DNA of 64,000 nt from Apoda limacodes (taxonomy: Eukaryota > Arthropoda > Insecta > Lepidoptera > Limacodidae): positions 1,852,273-1,916,272 of the forward strand of contig OX291561.1 in the NCBI GenBank assembly GCA_946406115.1, written 5' to 3'. Within the stretch, counting starts at the first letter, position 1. Every line of letters starts with the position of its first letter. The position numbers and the translations under genes are program-made. Shown one piece after another: positions 45,588 through 57,119 of the stretch. The notes under the pieces were generated by a model. The model worked only from the letters and a program-made list of their open reading frames with translations. It made no database searches and was not told where the DNA came from.

Positions 45588-46976
45588 TACCACACAAGGC
45601 AATTTCTGTCTTGATGGAAGACTGCAAATGTGCACCCGGTGCCCAAAACGGGCAATAGATCAGATCCATCGAATATTAGGCCTGTCGCTATTACCTTCCT
45701 CCTCTCCAAGGTTATGGAACGTGTGATCAACACACAGCTTCTAAGATACCTAGAAGAACACGACCTGGTCAGTGACAGTCAATATGGCTTTCGCCATGGT
45801 CACTCGACTGGTGACCTTCTAGTGTATCTCACACTCGATGGGCACTAGCCATTGAGAGTCAGGGGGAGCCATTGGCATGTAGACTGGAAGGCGTTAAATC
45901 GGGACGTGCACATGGGTCTTCTATCGAAGTTGCCATCTTACGAAGTAACCGAGGGTTTGTGCAAATGGGTGGCCAGCTTTTCGTCCGGCGGACGCATACG
46001 ACCCTTAGTTGCTCTGATCGCATGGACATTAATGCTGGTGTCCCGTAAGCCTCTGTGCTGTCTCCTGCTGTTTCTACTGCATATGAATATATGTTGGAGG
46101 TCAAGACCATAAATTGCTATGCAGATCACAGTACTGGAGACGCTGATTGCACTGGTCGTGCAAGCATCCTTCGTTCCGTTATGGAGGAAAACGTCAAGAA
46201 CTTGTATCTCAAATCGAGACCACACTATCCAAGGTCTCTGACTGGGGGCGGGAAAACATGGTTCGATTCAACCCTTCAAAGACAGAAGTCTGGCATTCAC
46301 CGCTAAGAAAACTCCATTCACTGTAGTCTCACAATTCCAGAACACTCCCCTCTCCATCTCCAAGAGCATTGGGATCCTTGGTGTCGACATCTCCAGCGAT
46401 GGTCAGTTCCGAGATAATTTACAAGATAAGGTGAAGCTGGCGTCCAAAAAACTTGGTGTAATCAAACAGAGCGAAGCAGTGCTTCACGTCGGGGCAAAGG
46501 TTGTTACTTTACAAGTCGCAAGTTCGGCCCCATATGAAGTACTGCTCCCATCTCTGGGCAGGTGCACCCGGATACCAGCTTGGCCCTTTTGACTCGGTTC
46601 AGCGACGGGCTGTGAGAATTGTCGACGATTCCAAACTCACTTGCGGTATCGAGCCCTTAAGTCTGAGGAGAGACTTTGCCTCACTGTGTGTGTTCTACCG
46701 CTTGTACAATGGGTTGTATTCTGAGGAATTGTTCAAAATGATGCCCACGGCTACTTTCTACCATCGCACCGCTCGCCATCGGCAGGGAATTCATTCTCAC
46801 ACTTTAGAACCTAAATGGTCGCGTACAGTGCGGTTTCAGAGAAACTTCCTCCCGCGAACGCTTAAGTTGTGGTATGAGCTCCCTGCCAAGGTTTTCTGCA
46901 AGGACAACAGTATGGTGTTCTTCAAGAAAGAAGTTATTAGATTTCTGAAGGGTCGGCAACGCGCAAGTGATACCCC
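45588..46976 (+). pseudogene. LINE ORF2 fragment with RT domain, frame-broken
   Basis: Pieces in three frames line up as one non-LTR RT. The first is 'GNRSDPSNIRPVAITFLLSK' (RT motif 2 region), followed by 'QYGFRHGHSTGDLLVYL', 'HMGLLSKLPSYEVTEGL' and a 'VPQ.SVLSP'-like motif B near 46040. Motif C reads YADHST at about 46120, where the family has YADDST. The C-terminal region 46501-46976 matches the copy at 30252. Several indels and an altered catalytic Asp make it non-functional. It is truncated at its 3' end where Helitron sequence begins (46977). Same family as 58675-59347. Confidence 0.82.
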
Positions 46977-47339
46977 CTGGTTTTGCCTCTTCACGCTTAA
47001 ACTGCTGTACCCATTAAGATTAAATTTGCCATGGAGATAGTTTGAGTCCCGGGAAAGGCAAAGGCTTCTAAAAACGTCAAGTGTAAGTAGTTTTTTTAAT
47101 TTTTTTAGAGAGAGAGAAAGACAGAGACACACACAGAGAGAAAAAGAGAGAATTTTTTTCATAGCCATCAGTAAACTCCGTAAAAAGGCGTGTTTTGGAG
47201 GAGACATACACAAATTGAAATCCTACACCGATAACCGAATTCAGGGCGGGTCCAACTGCGATCTAAATTTATTTCAATCAAGGGGAATCCCACGTCGATA
47301 ACCAAATTAAGGGCGGGGGAAGCGTCGGGCAAAAGCTAG
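46977..47339 (+). mobile_element. Helitron-like element inserted at or joined to the LINE
   Basis: From 'tgcctcttcacgcttaaact' (46984) the sequence follows the Helitron at 13415-13735: 'gagatagtttgagtcccggg', 'aaaaacgtcaagtgtaagta' and 'gggcaaaagctag', with CTAG at 47336-47339 followed by T. The 5' TC end is missing, so it is 5'-truncated. It contains an (AG)n-rich stretch at 47106-47150 and an internal duplication of 'ataaccgaattcagggcggg'. Confidence 0.72.
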
Positions 47340-47589
47340 TAACTGTCATATATTGCATATAAATCAGTCTGTTTGTTTATATAAATTCTAGAAAATAAAG
47401 TTTTCGGCCATTAGTTTTAAAACTATTTTAAAGAACAATTATTAAAAAGTTTTAAAATGTGCAGACTAACTCGTGCATAAAGCATCCCACTTGCTCTGGT
47501 AACTCTACTGATAGATTTCTCTTCCTCTTTCCAGACCCCGTTTTCAGTAGATGCAAAATAAATTTCATATTTTTTTTCCCTAAATAGGT
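47340..47589. other. No feature seen
   Basis: Short AT-rich stretch between Helitron and dispersed tail. Confidence 0.4.
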
Positions 47590-47665
47590 TTAGGCAAGCA
47601 AATCACCCTCGCTTATGAGGGAAGGCCGTGCCCCAACAGTGGGGACGTATGAAGGCTGGCAAGAA
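47590..47665 (+). repeat. Lepidopteran dispersed-repeat tail
   Basis: 'gaaggccgtgccccaacagt' then 'ggggacgtatgaaggctggc' is a well-known lepidopteran retroelement 3' end. Related fragments are at 1786 and 40556. Confidence 0.6.
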
Positions 47666-47969
47666 GAAGCAAATTGTATGTCAATAGAATTTTGTAGTTG
47701 CTGACAGTTGCAACAGTGTCGACAAAAAAATGGTACGTAAAATTACTACCAATCATAGGAAGAAACTGAGATCTTGGTGCAGTTCAGAGGATTTAGTAGG
47801 AGAAGTGCACGTACCGATGACGGATAAAACTTTTCACGAGAAAGTACCTTAACAATTCTCGTTTTAAAAAACACAACAATAAATGTGCTACAAAACGCAG
47901 AAAAAAGAAACTAAATTCTAGAATTTCATAAATATAATATAAGTTTTTAAATTTACGCGTTCCATTACT

Positions 47970-48136
47970 AATTTAAAAATAATGAAACGGGATTAAACGC
48001 GTCATTATTTGGTAAAATAACTTTTTCCCGACGTTATGTGTGGTGGTCCCGTCTGGTGTAACCCAGCCGAAACGTCAGGAAAAAAGTATTTTGCCAAATA
48101 ATGACGCATTTAATCCCGTTTTATTATTTTTAAATT
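47970..48136. mobile_element. Foldback MITE with about 66-bp inverted arms
   Basis: 47970-48035 and 48071-48136 are reverse complements over about 66 bp with roughly six mismatches ('acgggattaaacgcgtcatt' against the complement of 'aatgacgcatttaatcccgt'), around a 35-bp loop. No coding capacity. It could fold into a long hairpin RNA if transcribed. Confidence 0.88.
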
Positions 48137-48885
48137 CATAAATATAAGTCTAATGTAAACAAGAACTTTTGTTTTTGTTTGCATTTCCAGCATATACCAG
48201 TGTCAAGAAATTCATAAACAACGAAAAATTCATAACAAGGCAAAGCTACATACGACTAATAACGTATTCAACGGCATTACGACATTCTCCCTAACAACAC
48301 GCCTCTTACCACATTTACATTTTACAGCTGATGACGCGACGTTACTCGAGACTGTCTTTTGACAATTTGACGATTTAAGGTTAATTAAATAAAAAATTGC
48401 TCATGAATGAAAGCTGGACTATATACCATGGACTGAAAATTACTTGAAGGTACATTGTATTGTGATCCTTAGAGAAAAAAAAATATATATAAGTGGCTAT
48501 AAATAAGTGGCTTTCTAACCACGATACGATTTCTATTGTTGCCTGATATTTTGGCTGTTACAAGCACCTTGGCCTCGATCGTACTGCGGAGAAAAAGACT
48601 GAACGGAAGACTCCGACAATGGACCATATCAACAACATATTTGTGGAAATTGACTAAACGGTCGGTTCTAAATAACATAAAACCCATTGTAAAAATATGT
48701 AAAAAATATTCTTCGATTTAACTTTAAGACACATGGAAAAGAAACAAAACCTGAGATGCAATCTTCGTATGATACAATGTGACATTAGCAACTCGGCAGC
48801 TCAATATACCATTTTTTTTAATATCCAGTATATTAAGAAGGCAATAAAACGAAATAAAGCTTTCGAACTGCACACGAAAGATCCA
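48137..48885. other. No feature seen
   Basis: AT-rich sequence. Overlapping ORFs at 48469-48721 have no family resemblance. Confidence 0.4.
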
Positions 48886-48926
48886 GCTAAAGCTAAGCTA
48901 AGCTAAGCTAAGCTAAGCTAAGCTAA
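48886..48926. repeat. (AGCTA)n microsatellite
   Basis: About eight units of the 5-bp repeat. It is not the insect telomere repeat TTAGG. Confidence 0.95.
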
Positions 48927-49055
48927 TAAGGCTGAAAACAGAGGATGGCAACATTGTTTCGTCTACACCGAAGATTTTGAATAACATTAAAAATTCTATG
49001 GACAGTTATACACTTAGATATCGGAACCAGTTGGCAGTCCAATTAACCCTATAGC

Positions 49056-49900
49056 TAGACAAACTCGACACTTTGCTAAAGTCAGCTTTAGCCAGATTGG
49101 TATGGGTCTGAAACAGCTTAACAGAAAAGAGATATCGGTCGTAGATGGATTTACGGCTGAGTTTCAGAAGCTGGGTGGAGAACCGATACTAAATATATAA
49201 TTATAGTTCTTCTAAAAGTTGCTACGCAACAGTCATGGCAAAGGTGCATTGTTGGACGTAGTTATGTTTTTCTTCAAAAAATGTGAGAACACGCTTCTTA
49301 AAAAATTATAGATCCATCATGCTCTTAAGTCACGTTTAGAAGCTGTTTTCGAGAATCATTACGAATCGTCTCGCTTGCGAGTTCGAAGCCTTCTCGCGTC
49401 TCCGGCTACGCTCCCGAACAAGCTGATTTCCAAAGAGGCTGTACTACCATTAACTACATACAAACACTTTAGAAGTAGTAGTGGTAGAGAGCCTAACAGC
49501 CCACTGCGCGTGTTACCGACATCTATTTCTTTTAGAAGAAGAAGAAACGCCATCTCACGAATGCTTCATTGTGAAGAGGAAGAAAATCATAGGGCAAAAC
49601 AAAAAGTAACCCCAGAAATGCTCCAGGAGACGTGCAGCAATGTTGGTCACTTGTTGAGATTCTAAAAGGAACTAGGCTGCCTGCACTAGCCGGCCATCCG
49701 CTACGCACAGAGCCACCATGTACGTACAAGTGGCAAGTGCGGAAACCAGCCCGCCATAAGAAGATATACACTTTAGCACGTACAGAATACTATAATGCTT
49801 ATGTTTGTGAACCATGGAAAAGCCTTTGATTTGGTGAAAACATAGGCCAGACTCTGAGGCCTCTGCTCTCCAGAGATGCCGATTCGAGCATCGGTATATT
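49056..49900 (+). pseudogene. Degraded RTE-like LINE reverse transcriptase
   Basis: Short colinear matches in shifting frames are 'DGFTAEFQKLGG' (49150s), 'FFKKCENTLLKK' (49270s, family: FFKKGD..LLKNYRPI), 'FQRGCTTINYIQTL' (49428-49470) and 'FVNHGKAFDLVK' (49803-49838, family: FVDYEKAFDSV, RT motif A). These are followed by 'LQRCRFEHRYIKGLK'-like sequence. Order and spacing fit an RTE-type RT. Multiple frameshifts, stops and the loss of the motif A Asp show a dead copy. Confidence 0.65.
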
Positions 49901-50480
49901 AAAGGGTTAAAGAGTGTGAGTTTAGTTTGAAGAAACAAGTAAATGAAACAAATTGCTGATTCTTTATAAATTTACCAAAAAAAGCAAACAAGTTGCTTTA
50001 TTCAAAAGTTGTAACATACATAAAAGCTCGATTATAATGAAGCTAGCTTGAGCGAAGCCATTCGGTAGGTGGCTCCCCTGCACGCTATCATCCTTTATAA
50101 CAGTTATTTATTCGTAAATTGTACGTATGTTTCATGCGCTATTATTCTAATTTAAACACAAATTAGTATGGTATAATTAAGTAATAACTACTTATTAATA
50201 ATATTTACAAATTCATTGAATTCCTTTTAATAATATTTTGTTTTGAATCATTTACAAAGGAAGTGGTTGATAATTCAATTTCATTTTAGATATAACCATA
50301 AATAAAGGAATTTATGTATACATATATAAAAGTGTTTCCTTGTAGAGCATTCGGTATCACTTTCATAATAATTTATGTTTATTTGTTGAAGCTCATATTT
50401 AACAGGAGCCAAACGAAGTTACGAATGAATTAAAAACCAGCCAAGTTAAAATTAGATTGGCGCACCGAAAGTTCCGCATT
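49901..50480. other. No feature seen
   Basis: AT-rich sequence, nothing recognised. Confidence 0.4.
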
Positions 50481-51471
50481 TTTAGGGTTCCGTAGTCAAT
50501 AAGGAACCCTTATAGTTTCGCCATGACCGTCCGGACGGACGGACGTCTGTCGGCGGCTTAGTTCAAAAACTTCTAATACGAGAAAGCTGCAATTTGGCAG
50601 GAATATACACATAGATCAAGCCGACAAAGTGGTAGAATAAAATATTTGAAAAACGCGAAGCGGGGACGTAACCCCAGCGTGTTGGGTATCGTTGGATAGG
50701 AATTCTAAAAACATTAGCGGTATGCTAAGATATTTTTTTGATTTAGGGTTTCGTTTGCGAAACGAATTAGCTTTAAAGTACTAATTTTTGTTAGAGTCAA
50801 GTTTCCATCCCTGTCTATCAGCAAAATAAAGTAAAGTATAGCATTTGGAAATGTAAAAAAAATACGGTGGTAGTGCATATAATGAATTTAAAAGGAAAAC
50901 TATCACGGGTAAAATGTACTTGGAAAGTGAAATTTTCGAATAAATTCCATTAAAAGTTACTTATATGAAGTAGGTACATCTGTAAAACAGGTAGACGCTT
51001 ACAGAAATATTTACAGAATATTTAGTTATATATTCACTATAAAAATAAATTGAATTCAAATAAAACAAACATTTAACATTTAAACAATACCTTACCACAA
51101 ACGTGATTTTTTTGCCGTTTTTATAGACAATGGTACCCTTCGTGCGCGAGTCCGACTCGAACTTGGCCGATATATATTATTTGTTGTTTGACTATAAAAA
51201 TAGCTACAATTGTTTTAAGTTTTCAGCGTGTCTATATTACCGTTTTCACAATAGAACAAAAAGAATAAAAACATGTTTCTTAAATAAAATTTATTTTTAT
51301 TTATTAAACTTAGACACGTTACACATGTTCTGTAACAATGTCACATTTCTTCACCTCCTTCTCCGTATTTCGGTCTAAAAGATATAGCCCTTGGAAAGTA
51401 GGACAGACAGACACAAAGCGTAATCTTAGTAACAGGACTCCGTTGGCATTCTTTAGATACGGAACCCTAAA
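50481..51471. mobile_element. TIR element of the 'agggttccgta' family (991 bp)
   Basis: 'tttagggttccgta' (50481-50494) and 'tacggaaccctaaa' (51458-51471) are perfect inverted ends. The left side has 'ggaacccttatag' and a 'gtccggacggacggac' block; the right side has 'gacagacagacac' and 'gcgtaatcttagtaacagga'. A 'gcgcgagtccgactcg' palindromic block lies at 51146-51162. No transposase is visible, so it is non-autonomous or a composite of two repeats with opposite ends. 51160-51471 parallels 53232-53552. Confidence 0.68.
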
Positions 51472-52093
51472 TTGAAGAACATAACTAAAATTGGAATCCT
51501 TTTTGTTTCAGAGTTCGGTCCAGCTTCCAGCTGCCGTAGACTACAAACAACTTCGTTCATTAAGGTTTGTATATCTACGTGCAGTAAGTATTGCATAAAC
51601 TATTTACTGGTATTTCAGTTCCATACTGTTGATATAGGGGTGAGATAAGAATTAATAATATCTTTACATGCATGGCGGCACCAAATTCTAGGGTAAGAAT
51701 AAAAGAGGGGGAGGGGACAGTGGTCTAAATTACTCAATAGATACTGTGTTACAAATATTTAAATAATGTGATTATTTGCGTCCATCTAATTTTAAAGCTA
51801 TTATGAAACCTTTAGGAATTCTAGTCGTAATGTGGTATAATGTTCATAGTAGCGCAAAATATTTGATTAACCCTTTGTAAGTTGTATTTTAAAAGGTTAT
51901 TATTATATAAGTGGTGTGTTTTTACATAGTAAGACTGCGCTGTCTTAATTTTTTTGGTACGCGTGTGGGATAGTGAAGTCATAAGATTTGTCACCCTATA
52001 TTCTATTTTTGCTGGCATTAGTGTCAAATGCTATTAGCATTGGAAGAACCTGCCATTTCCGTATGACCTAATCCAAGAATTTTGGTCGTAAAA
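51472..52093. other. No feature seen
   Basis: AT-rich sequence, nothing recognised. Confidence 0.4.
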
Positions 52094-52935
52094 CGAAAAC
52101 ACATGATTTTGGTCTTGGTTTCTAGGACTCATGGTATAGATCTAAAAGTAATATGTACTTACGAGTAATTAGGTATTTAATAAAACGAATGTTTTTATTT
52201 CTCTACTGTACTTTAAGTTTTCGTCGGCGAATGTCTTAATGTATGAAGGCAGGTGTTCAAATCCAGCATATTCCGTATCAATATGTATGTCTATATGTAT
52301 GGAAGCAGATGTTCCAATCTAGCATATACCGTAGCAACATGTATGTTTATATGTATGCAAGCAGGGGTTCCAATCCAGCAAATAAATTAATAAATATAAT
52401 AATATTTTGATCGTGGTTTCTCGGACTATTATAGTTCTAAAAGTAACAAGTACCATTGAGATGTTAAGGTAATTAAATAAAAAAATTGCGGATGTTTTTA
52501 TTTCTCTAATATTCTTTAAGAGTCGTGGTTTCGATCAACTCCCTCGCAGTCTAGTTGGTAGTGTAGTCAGCTGTTGTGCAAAGGGTGTGGGTTCGATTCG
52601 CAATGGACAAACATTTATGTCATAATATAAACATTTGTGTTTGTCTTAAGTCTGGGTGTATTTTTGTATGATATGTATGAATTAACAAAAAAAAAGTTAT
52701 ATTTATGTATTTGTGTCCGTTGTCTGGTATCCACAAAACAAGATTTGCTTACTTTGGGGCCAGACGGCGCTGTGTGTAATGTCCAAAAAAATATTTATTT
52801 ATATGTATGAAGGCAGGTGTTACAATCCAGTATATAACTTAACAATATGTATGAGAGCAGTTGTTCAATCCAGCATATACCGTAACAATATCTGTGTATG
52901 CATGAAGGCCGGTCACATTATTACAGCATATATAT
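52094..52935. repeat. About 305-bp tandem duplication with internal 56-bp minisatellite
   Basis: 52094-52239 and 52399-52535 are copies ('ggtttctaggactcatggta' against 'ggtttctcggactattatag', then 'tttttatttctcta'). Each is followed by minisatellite units with 'tgtatgaaggcaggtgtt' and 'caatccagcatata'; unit starts at 52240, 52296 and 52352 give a 56-bp period. In the second copy the minisatellite resumes at 52804, after a SINE. Confidence 0.82.
52536..52803 (+). mobile_element. tRNA-derived SINE, plus strand
   Basis: A box 'tagttggtagtg', B box 'ggttcgattcg' (about 52590), then 'ggacaaacatttatg', 'gtttgtcttaagtctggg', and a 3' region 'ccgttgtctggtatcc' plus 'tttggggccagacggcgc' with an A/T-rich end. 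The 3' region has the look of a LINE-derived tail, which would let a partner LINE mobilise it (inference). It sits inside the second copy of the tandem duplication at 52399-52935. The ORF at 52713-52952 crosses its end and is spurious. Confidence 0.8.
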
Positions 52936-52995
52936 ATCATAATCTTAATTAATCTTCTATGGTTCAATTAAATTGTACAAATATTGCAAAAAATC

Positions 52996-53552
52996 TCTTT
53001 TTACGTAAAAACCGGCCATGTGCGAGTTGAACTCGCGCACCGAGGGATCCGTACCTACCACCATTTACGTAATTTACAAACACAAACAAAAAAAAGTGTG
53101 CTCCTCGCGGTCACCCATCTAAGTACTGACCAATTTCGTTTCCTACAAAAAAATGTGTTACTGTTTCTCTTAATGATAAGCTAGATGGCGCTGTACAGGT
53201 AATTTGAAATAGTGATTGCTTGGGCCTGTCTCATATTTGGCCGGTTTTTATTATTTTTTGTTATGCTTTGGAGTTCACACTATTTTTTACTGCATGTTTG
53301 AATTTTGTGACTTTCTGTTTTTACGATAGAGCAAAAACAACAATAATGTGTTTCTTGTATTAGCACCCCCCTTAAATATTAACTTATTATTTGTTAAATA
53401 ATTCCCTCATTATGACACATATTCTGTGAAAAATTTAGGCTTCTACCTATTTCGGTCTAAAAAATACAGCCTTTTAATGGTCAGACAGACAGACAGACAG
53501 CGTAGTCTTGGCTCCGTCGTAGCTCCGTTGGTACCCTCTAAGTACGGAACCG
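52996..53552 (+). mobile_element. Dispersed element of the 'aaaccggcc..gagt' / 'tacggaacc' family
   Basis: Starts 'aaaaaccggccatgtgcgag' near 53010 and ends 'ctaagtacggaaccgc' at 53552, with '(gaca)n' at 53485-53503 and 'tatttcggtctaaaaaatac'. 53232-53552 parallels 51160-51471. Non-coding; the ORF at 52984-53184 is spurious. Confidence 0.62.
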
Positions 53553-54119
53553 CTTAAAAGAAAACAACGTGACAGATAAGTGTCTTTAACAATTGAAAAG
53601 CCATTTACGCTACAAAAGTGCCGTAAGTGAATGGTGGTTCTTAGAAAGGTTCGTTAAGTGAAGTTAAGTGGGTAATACAGAGAGAAAAAGTTTACCCTAA
53701 TAGCATTTGTTACTAAATGTTTTAAGCCATTTTAGTGACATCTAAATCAATATCGTGCCTTTACGCTAACTATACTTAAAATTAATTATCTCTATCAAAA
53801 TAACCATTGATATTATATTTATATAAAAAAGTTAATTATTACTATTAGTACCTAAAAGACATTTTTACTAAGCGAATATTAAAACCCTCTTTCAACTACA
53901 CTGTTCGTTTCCAGCAATAGACATTCACTTAACTAAATACCGTCGTTTGTTTTTCGCATTCATTATTGTATAACAAAAATTTGAAGTACTGGCTGACTAT
54001 TATCACCCTGTCTTACTACGCAGTTCATTAGGTACTTTATCAATTTGACATTTAGCAAAACAAATTCGAGTTAAAATATTAAAAAAAGCATATGTAATAT
54101 CTTGTTCAGTGGTTGGATA
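53553..54119. other. No feature seen
   Basis: AT-rich sequence, nothing recognised. Confidence 0.4.
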
Positions 54120-54408
54120 TCCTATAAATATTATAAATGTGAAAGTTTGTTTATCTGTCTGTCTGTTACTTAATAAGTCAGTCATACATGAAACGATTTA
54201 GATGAAATTTGGTATGGATATCGTTCCGGGTTTTCAAAAAAAATCAGAAGTTTCCGAGGGAATAACTATAACCGAGCTTAAACGAACTATAGCTTGCTAT
54301 AGCAAAATTTATTAGCATAATTATGGATTTCCACGCTGATAGCTAAATTTAAAACGGGTGGAGCCTCTAATAAAATGCAATAATTACCAGCTGTCCTTAA
54401 TTACTAGC
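54120..54408 (+). mobile_element. Helitron-like repeat
   Basis: Starts TC at 54120 after A ('tcctataaatattataaatg') and includes 'gatgaaatttggtatggata' and 'aactataaccgagcttaaac'. It has a possible CTAG end at 54405-54408. It parallels 41959-42235, including 'attaccagctgtcc'. Confidence 0.6.
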
Positions 54409-56233
54409 TATCTCACTTAATATTATTAATAATAAGTGCATAATACCTTTTTAAGTACTTACTTAAATCACTTCATTTTGCCACACTAAATATATGGAAG
54501 CTGAAAACATCAAATTTTCGAATAGATCCAGTTTATTTTATAAACCATTATTGATACTATTGGATACAACTTGTTAAGCACGTTTAGGATCAATAATCAG
54601 TATTTCGATTTCGTTTATAGTTTAGAAATAATCGAGTGAGATCACTTAGCGTTTCCACTCTGTATAACTATCAATAAGGAGTCCTATAGAACGTTTAACC
54701 GTATATTTAGACATTAAATTTGATTTATCAAGGTTGTATATAAATTAAAAAAAAGAACACAAAATACTTGCTGTTCCACGAGGACCAAATAGAAGACCAA
54801 ACACTCCCCACTGACATATTTTGAAGAATTTTTGAAAACTGTTTACAGTTACAGTTGGCTATCTATAGTTTTCACTATGTCCTTTTATTGAGCAGCTTAC
54901 CCAAGATCATACAAAATACGTTCATACGGAGCTTTAGACAGATCACTAAAGCCCGATACACCTGTTATACTAATTACACTAATATACCTTAATTATAAAA
55001 AGCGATGGCTGAAGAGTATCTTGCCATTTCTTCTCTTTAAAACGCCTTTTTTCTGAAACGGGAATAAAATATTTTTAAGAGTGATTGCCCAAGCCAATGT
55101 TTGTGTCCAGGACACCCTTGTGCAAACCACCCCAACTTTTCGGCGCAGAATGCAAGCAGCACCGCCACAAAAGTTAGTCCGCGTGTAGTTTCGAAGGCCA
55201 TTCGTGGCCAACAATAGTAGCCAGTACTTAGAGAATATTTTTTTATCGATCATAATAAGATTAGTTTTCAGCATCTACAAGTGCAGTGCCTTAGCTACTA
55301 AAGAAAATCCAAGATATCACGTTATTTGAAAACATTTCCGCAGTAAAAAGGCAGCCAGAGGCTTAAATAAAATATTTAATTACACTACACTACAACATGT
55401 GCAGTTAAAGTGTATTTAGTGAAACTTTGTGTGAGTGTATAAAAAGTTGTAGTGATTAACTTTGTCATGGAACTGTTACTGTAAATTCCAAAATAATCCG
55501 CCGCACGTGACGAGGGTCAGGACGACAAGAAGTGTAGTTCCGAGTAACATATACTGTGACGTATGGGTTTACTTATAACGCCGCCTTGTTTCCCCAAAGC
55601 CGAATAACTTACTACTTTTGTGATAGTGATTATAAATTTTCTATGCATACTAGTTATTAGAATGTTACCAGTTCTGAATTAAAATAACCAATTAATAATG
55701 CACTGCTAATCCATAGGTCTATGGTTCAATGCGGCTCTAAGGGCTGTTATTTATTGTTAGGATTCTTAAAAAGAAGGATATTCTAAGGTTAAAAGATTCT
55801 ATTTTATAATATTAGGTAATGTTTTATTATAAAGTAATATAAAATAAATTGAATAAGACGTAGCTAACGGATACGGTTGGTTTATGATTTCTTATTTCCT
55901 TTTCGTAGCATTGCCGTCTTAGCCGCGTCAGCAGTATAAACTAAAAACCAAATATTTTTTGATTTAATAAATACAGTAATTTTAGAACAAAAACTCTAAG
56001 TGCCTAAAAGAAGATTAACAAAAACTCTAAGTGCTTAAAAGAAGATTAACAAGAACACCAAACGTTTGGATTCGCTATCAAAAGTAGAACAGTCAAGCGA
56101 TCTCTACATTTCAATTTAATAAATATTAAGTGGTTATTATCCTAACCTTAGAAAAATACGATCTGTGCAAGGTTTTAAAAAACATCTTCTTTAAAGCGCA
56201 AAATTTAATTAGCGTGCATTTTTTCCCGGTGAT
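54409..56233. other. No gene assigned; GC-richer patch with ORF at 54993-55274
   Basis: The minus ORF 54993-55274 (93 codons) includes a Cys/Arg-rich middle in a GC-richer patch (55080-55210). I cannot assign it to a family. Either strand could be the remnant of an element. The rest is AT-rich with a small direct duplication 'aaaaactctaagtgc' at 55987 and 56022. Confidence 0.3.
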
Positions 56234-56276
56234 GAGGTAACCAGAGGTAACCAGAGGTAACCAGAAGTAACCAGAA
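56234..56276. repeat. 10-bp tandem repeat
   Basis: Four units of 'aggtaaccag' with small changes, next to 'ttcccggtgatg', whose complement 'catcacc' recurs in the following duplication. Confidence 0.9.
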
Positions 56277-56320
56277 GCACACCAACATAACAATATGGGG
56301 AAAAGCTTCTTTTAACCAAC

Positions 56321-56410
56321 CTTTTCAGTCCCATATGACAGGCATTAGGCCCATCACCGTAACACTTTTCAGTCCCATATGACAGGCAGTAGGCCCATCA
56401 CCGCAACACT
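56321..56410. repeat. 44-bp tandem duplication
   Basis: 'cttttcagtcccatatgaca' starts at 56321 and again at 56365. Each copy ends 'taggcccatcaccg' plus 'aacac', with two differences between copies. Confidence 0.93.
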
Positions 56411-57119
56411 TTTTTTTTTGATGCTCTGTATCTGGAATACGGTGGCTTTATATATGTTCCAAAAGTCTTAAATCACCAGCTTTAGTGATAAAACGATTAC
56501 CAAAGACAGAACACCATTTGCCAGTTCCTAACAAACTACAAAAAGTAACTTTGGACTAAGCTATCAGTATAATTTAAAAATATAAATGAAATGTATGACA
56601 AATAAGTGATAAAACATTTCATTTTAAAAATAATTCTCCCTTTTTCATTCGACACCTGTTTCAGTGATTAGCACTATGACATACATAACACATTAAAACT
56701 AATCACAACCTGACGTCTTTAACGGCTATTTCTAATACCGGTCTGTTATTGGTCTAAAATTTTGTAGAGGTACCTCATACTTCGGTATTACCTCTATTTA
56801 AACGTTAGCCCTCACTGATGAATCAAAAATGAATTTCGCCTTTTGGTACACACTTATACTGAATTTTGATACAAAAGGTCGTAAAAAAATTTTGTTAGAC
56901 TGTGAGATACGCCATTTTGTGACGACGGCGACGAATTGAATAAATAACTGCACGAACAACGTAAATGTACTAAGAATAAATTAGACACGTATTGTAATAC
57001 ACATTACACTATAATTGCATGCATTTGCTTTTATTTAATGGAAAATATCCACAAAGTTTCAGTGACTTTTAAACTGTACTGCCAATGTGCCGCGACTCGC
57101 TAAATAATTAAATTCCGAT
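56411..57119. other. No gene; small AT-rich hairpin at about 56576-56630
   Basis: 'aaatgaaatgt' and 'acatttcattt' flank about 20 bases, giving an imperfect stem. Nothing else recognised. Confidence 0.4.

Noticed and set aside
48886..48926. Telomere-like repeat
   Set aside because: The unit AGCTA is not TTAGG or a permutation of it, and the run is only about 40 bp.
50481..51471. LTR retrotransposon bounded by the 'agggttccgta' ends
   Set aside because: The ends are inverted, not direct, and there is no gag/pol, so a TIR-type or composite repeat fits better.
54993..55274. 93-codon Cys-containing ORF as a small secreted protein
   Set aside because: No signal peptide at the N-terminus, no ordered Cys pattern, and the opposite strand is equally plausible.
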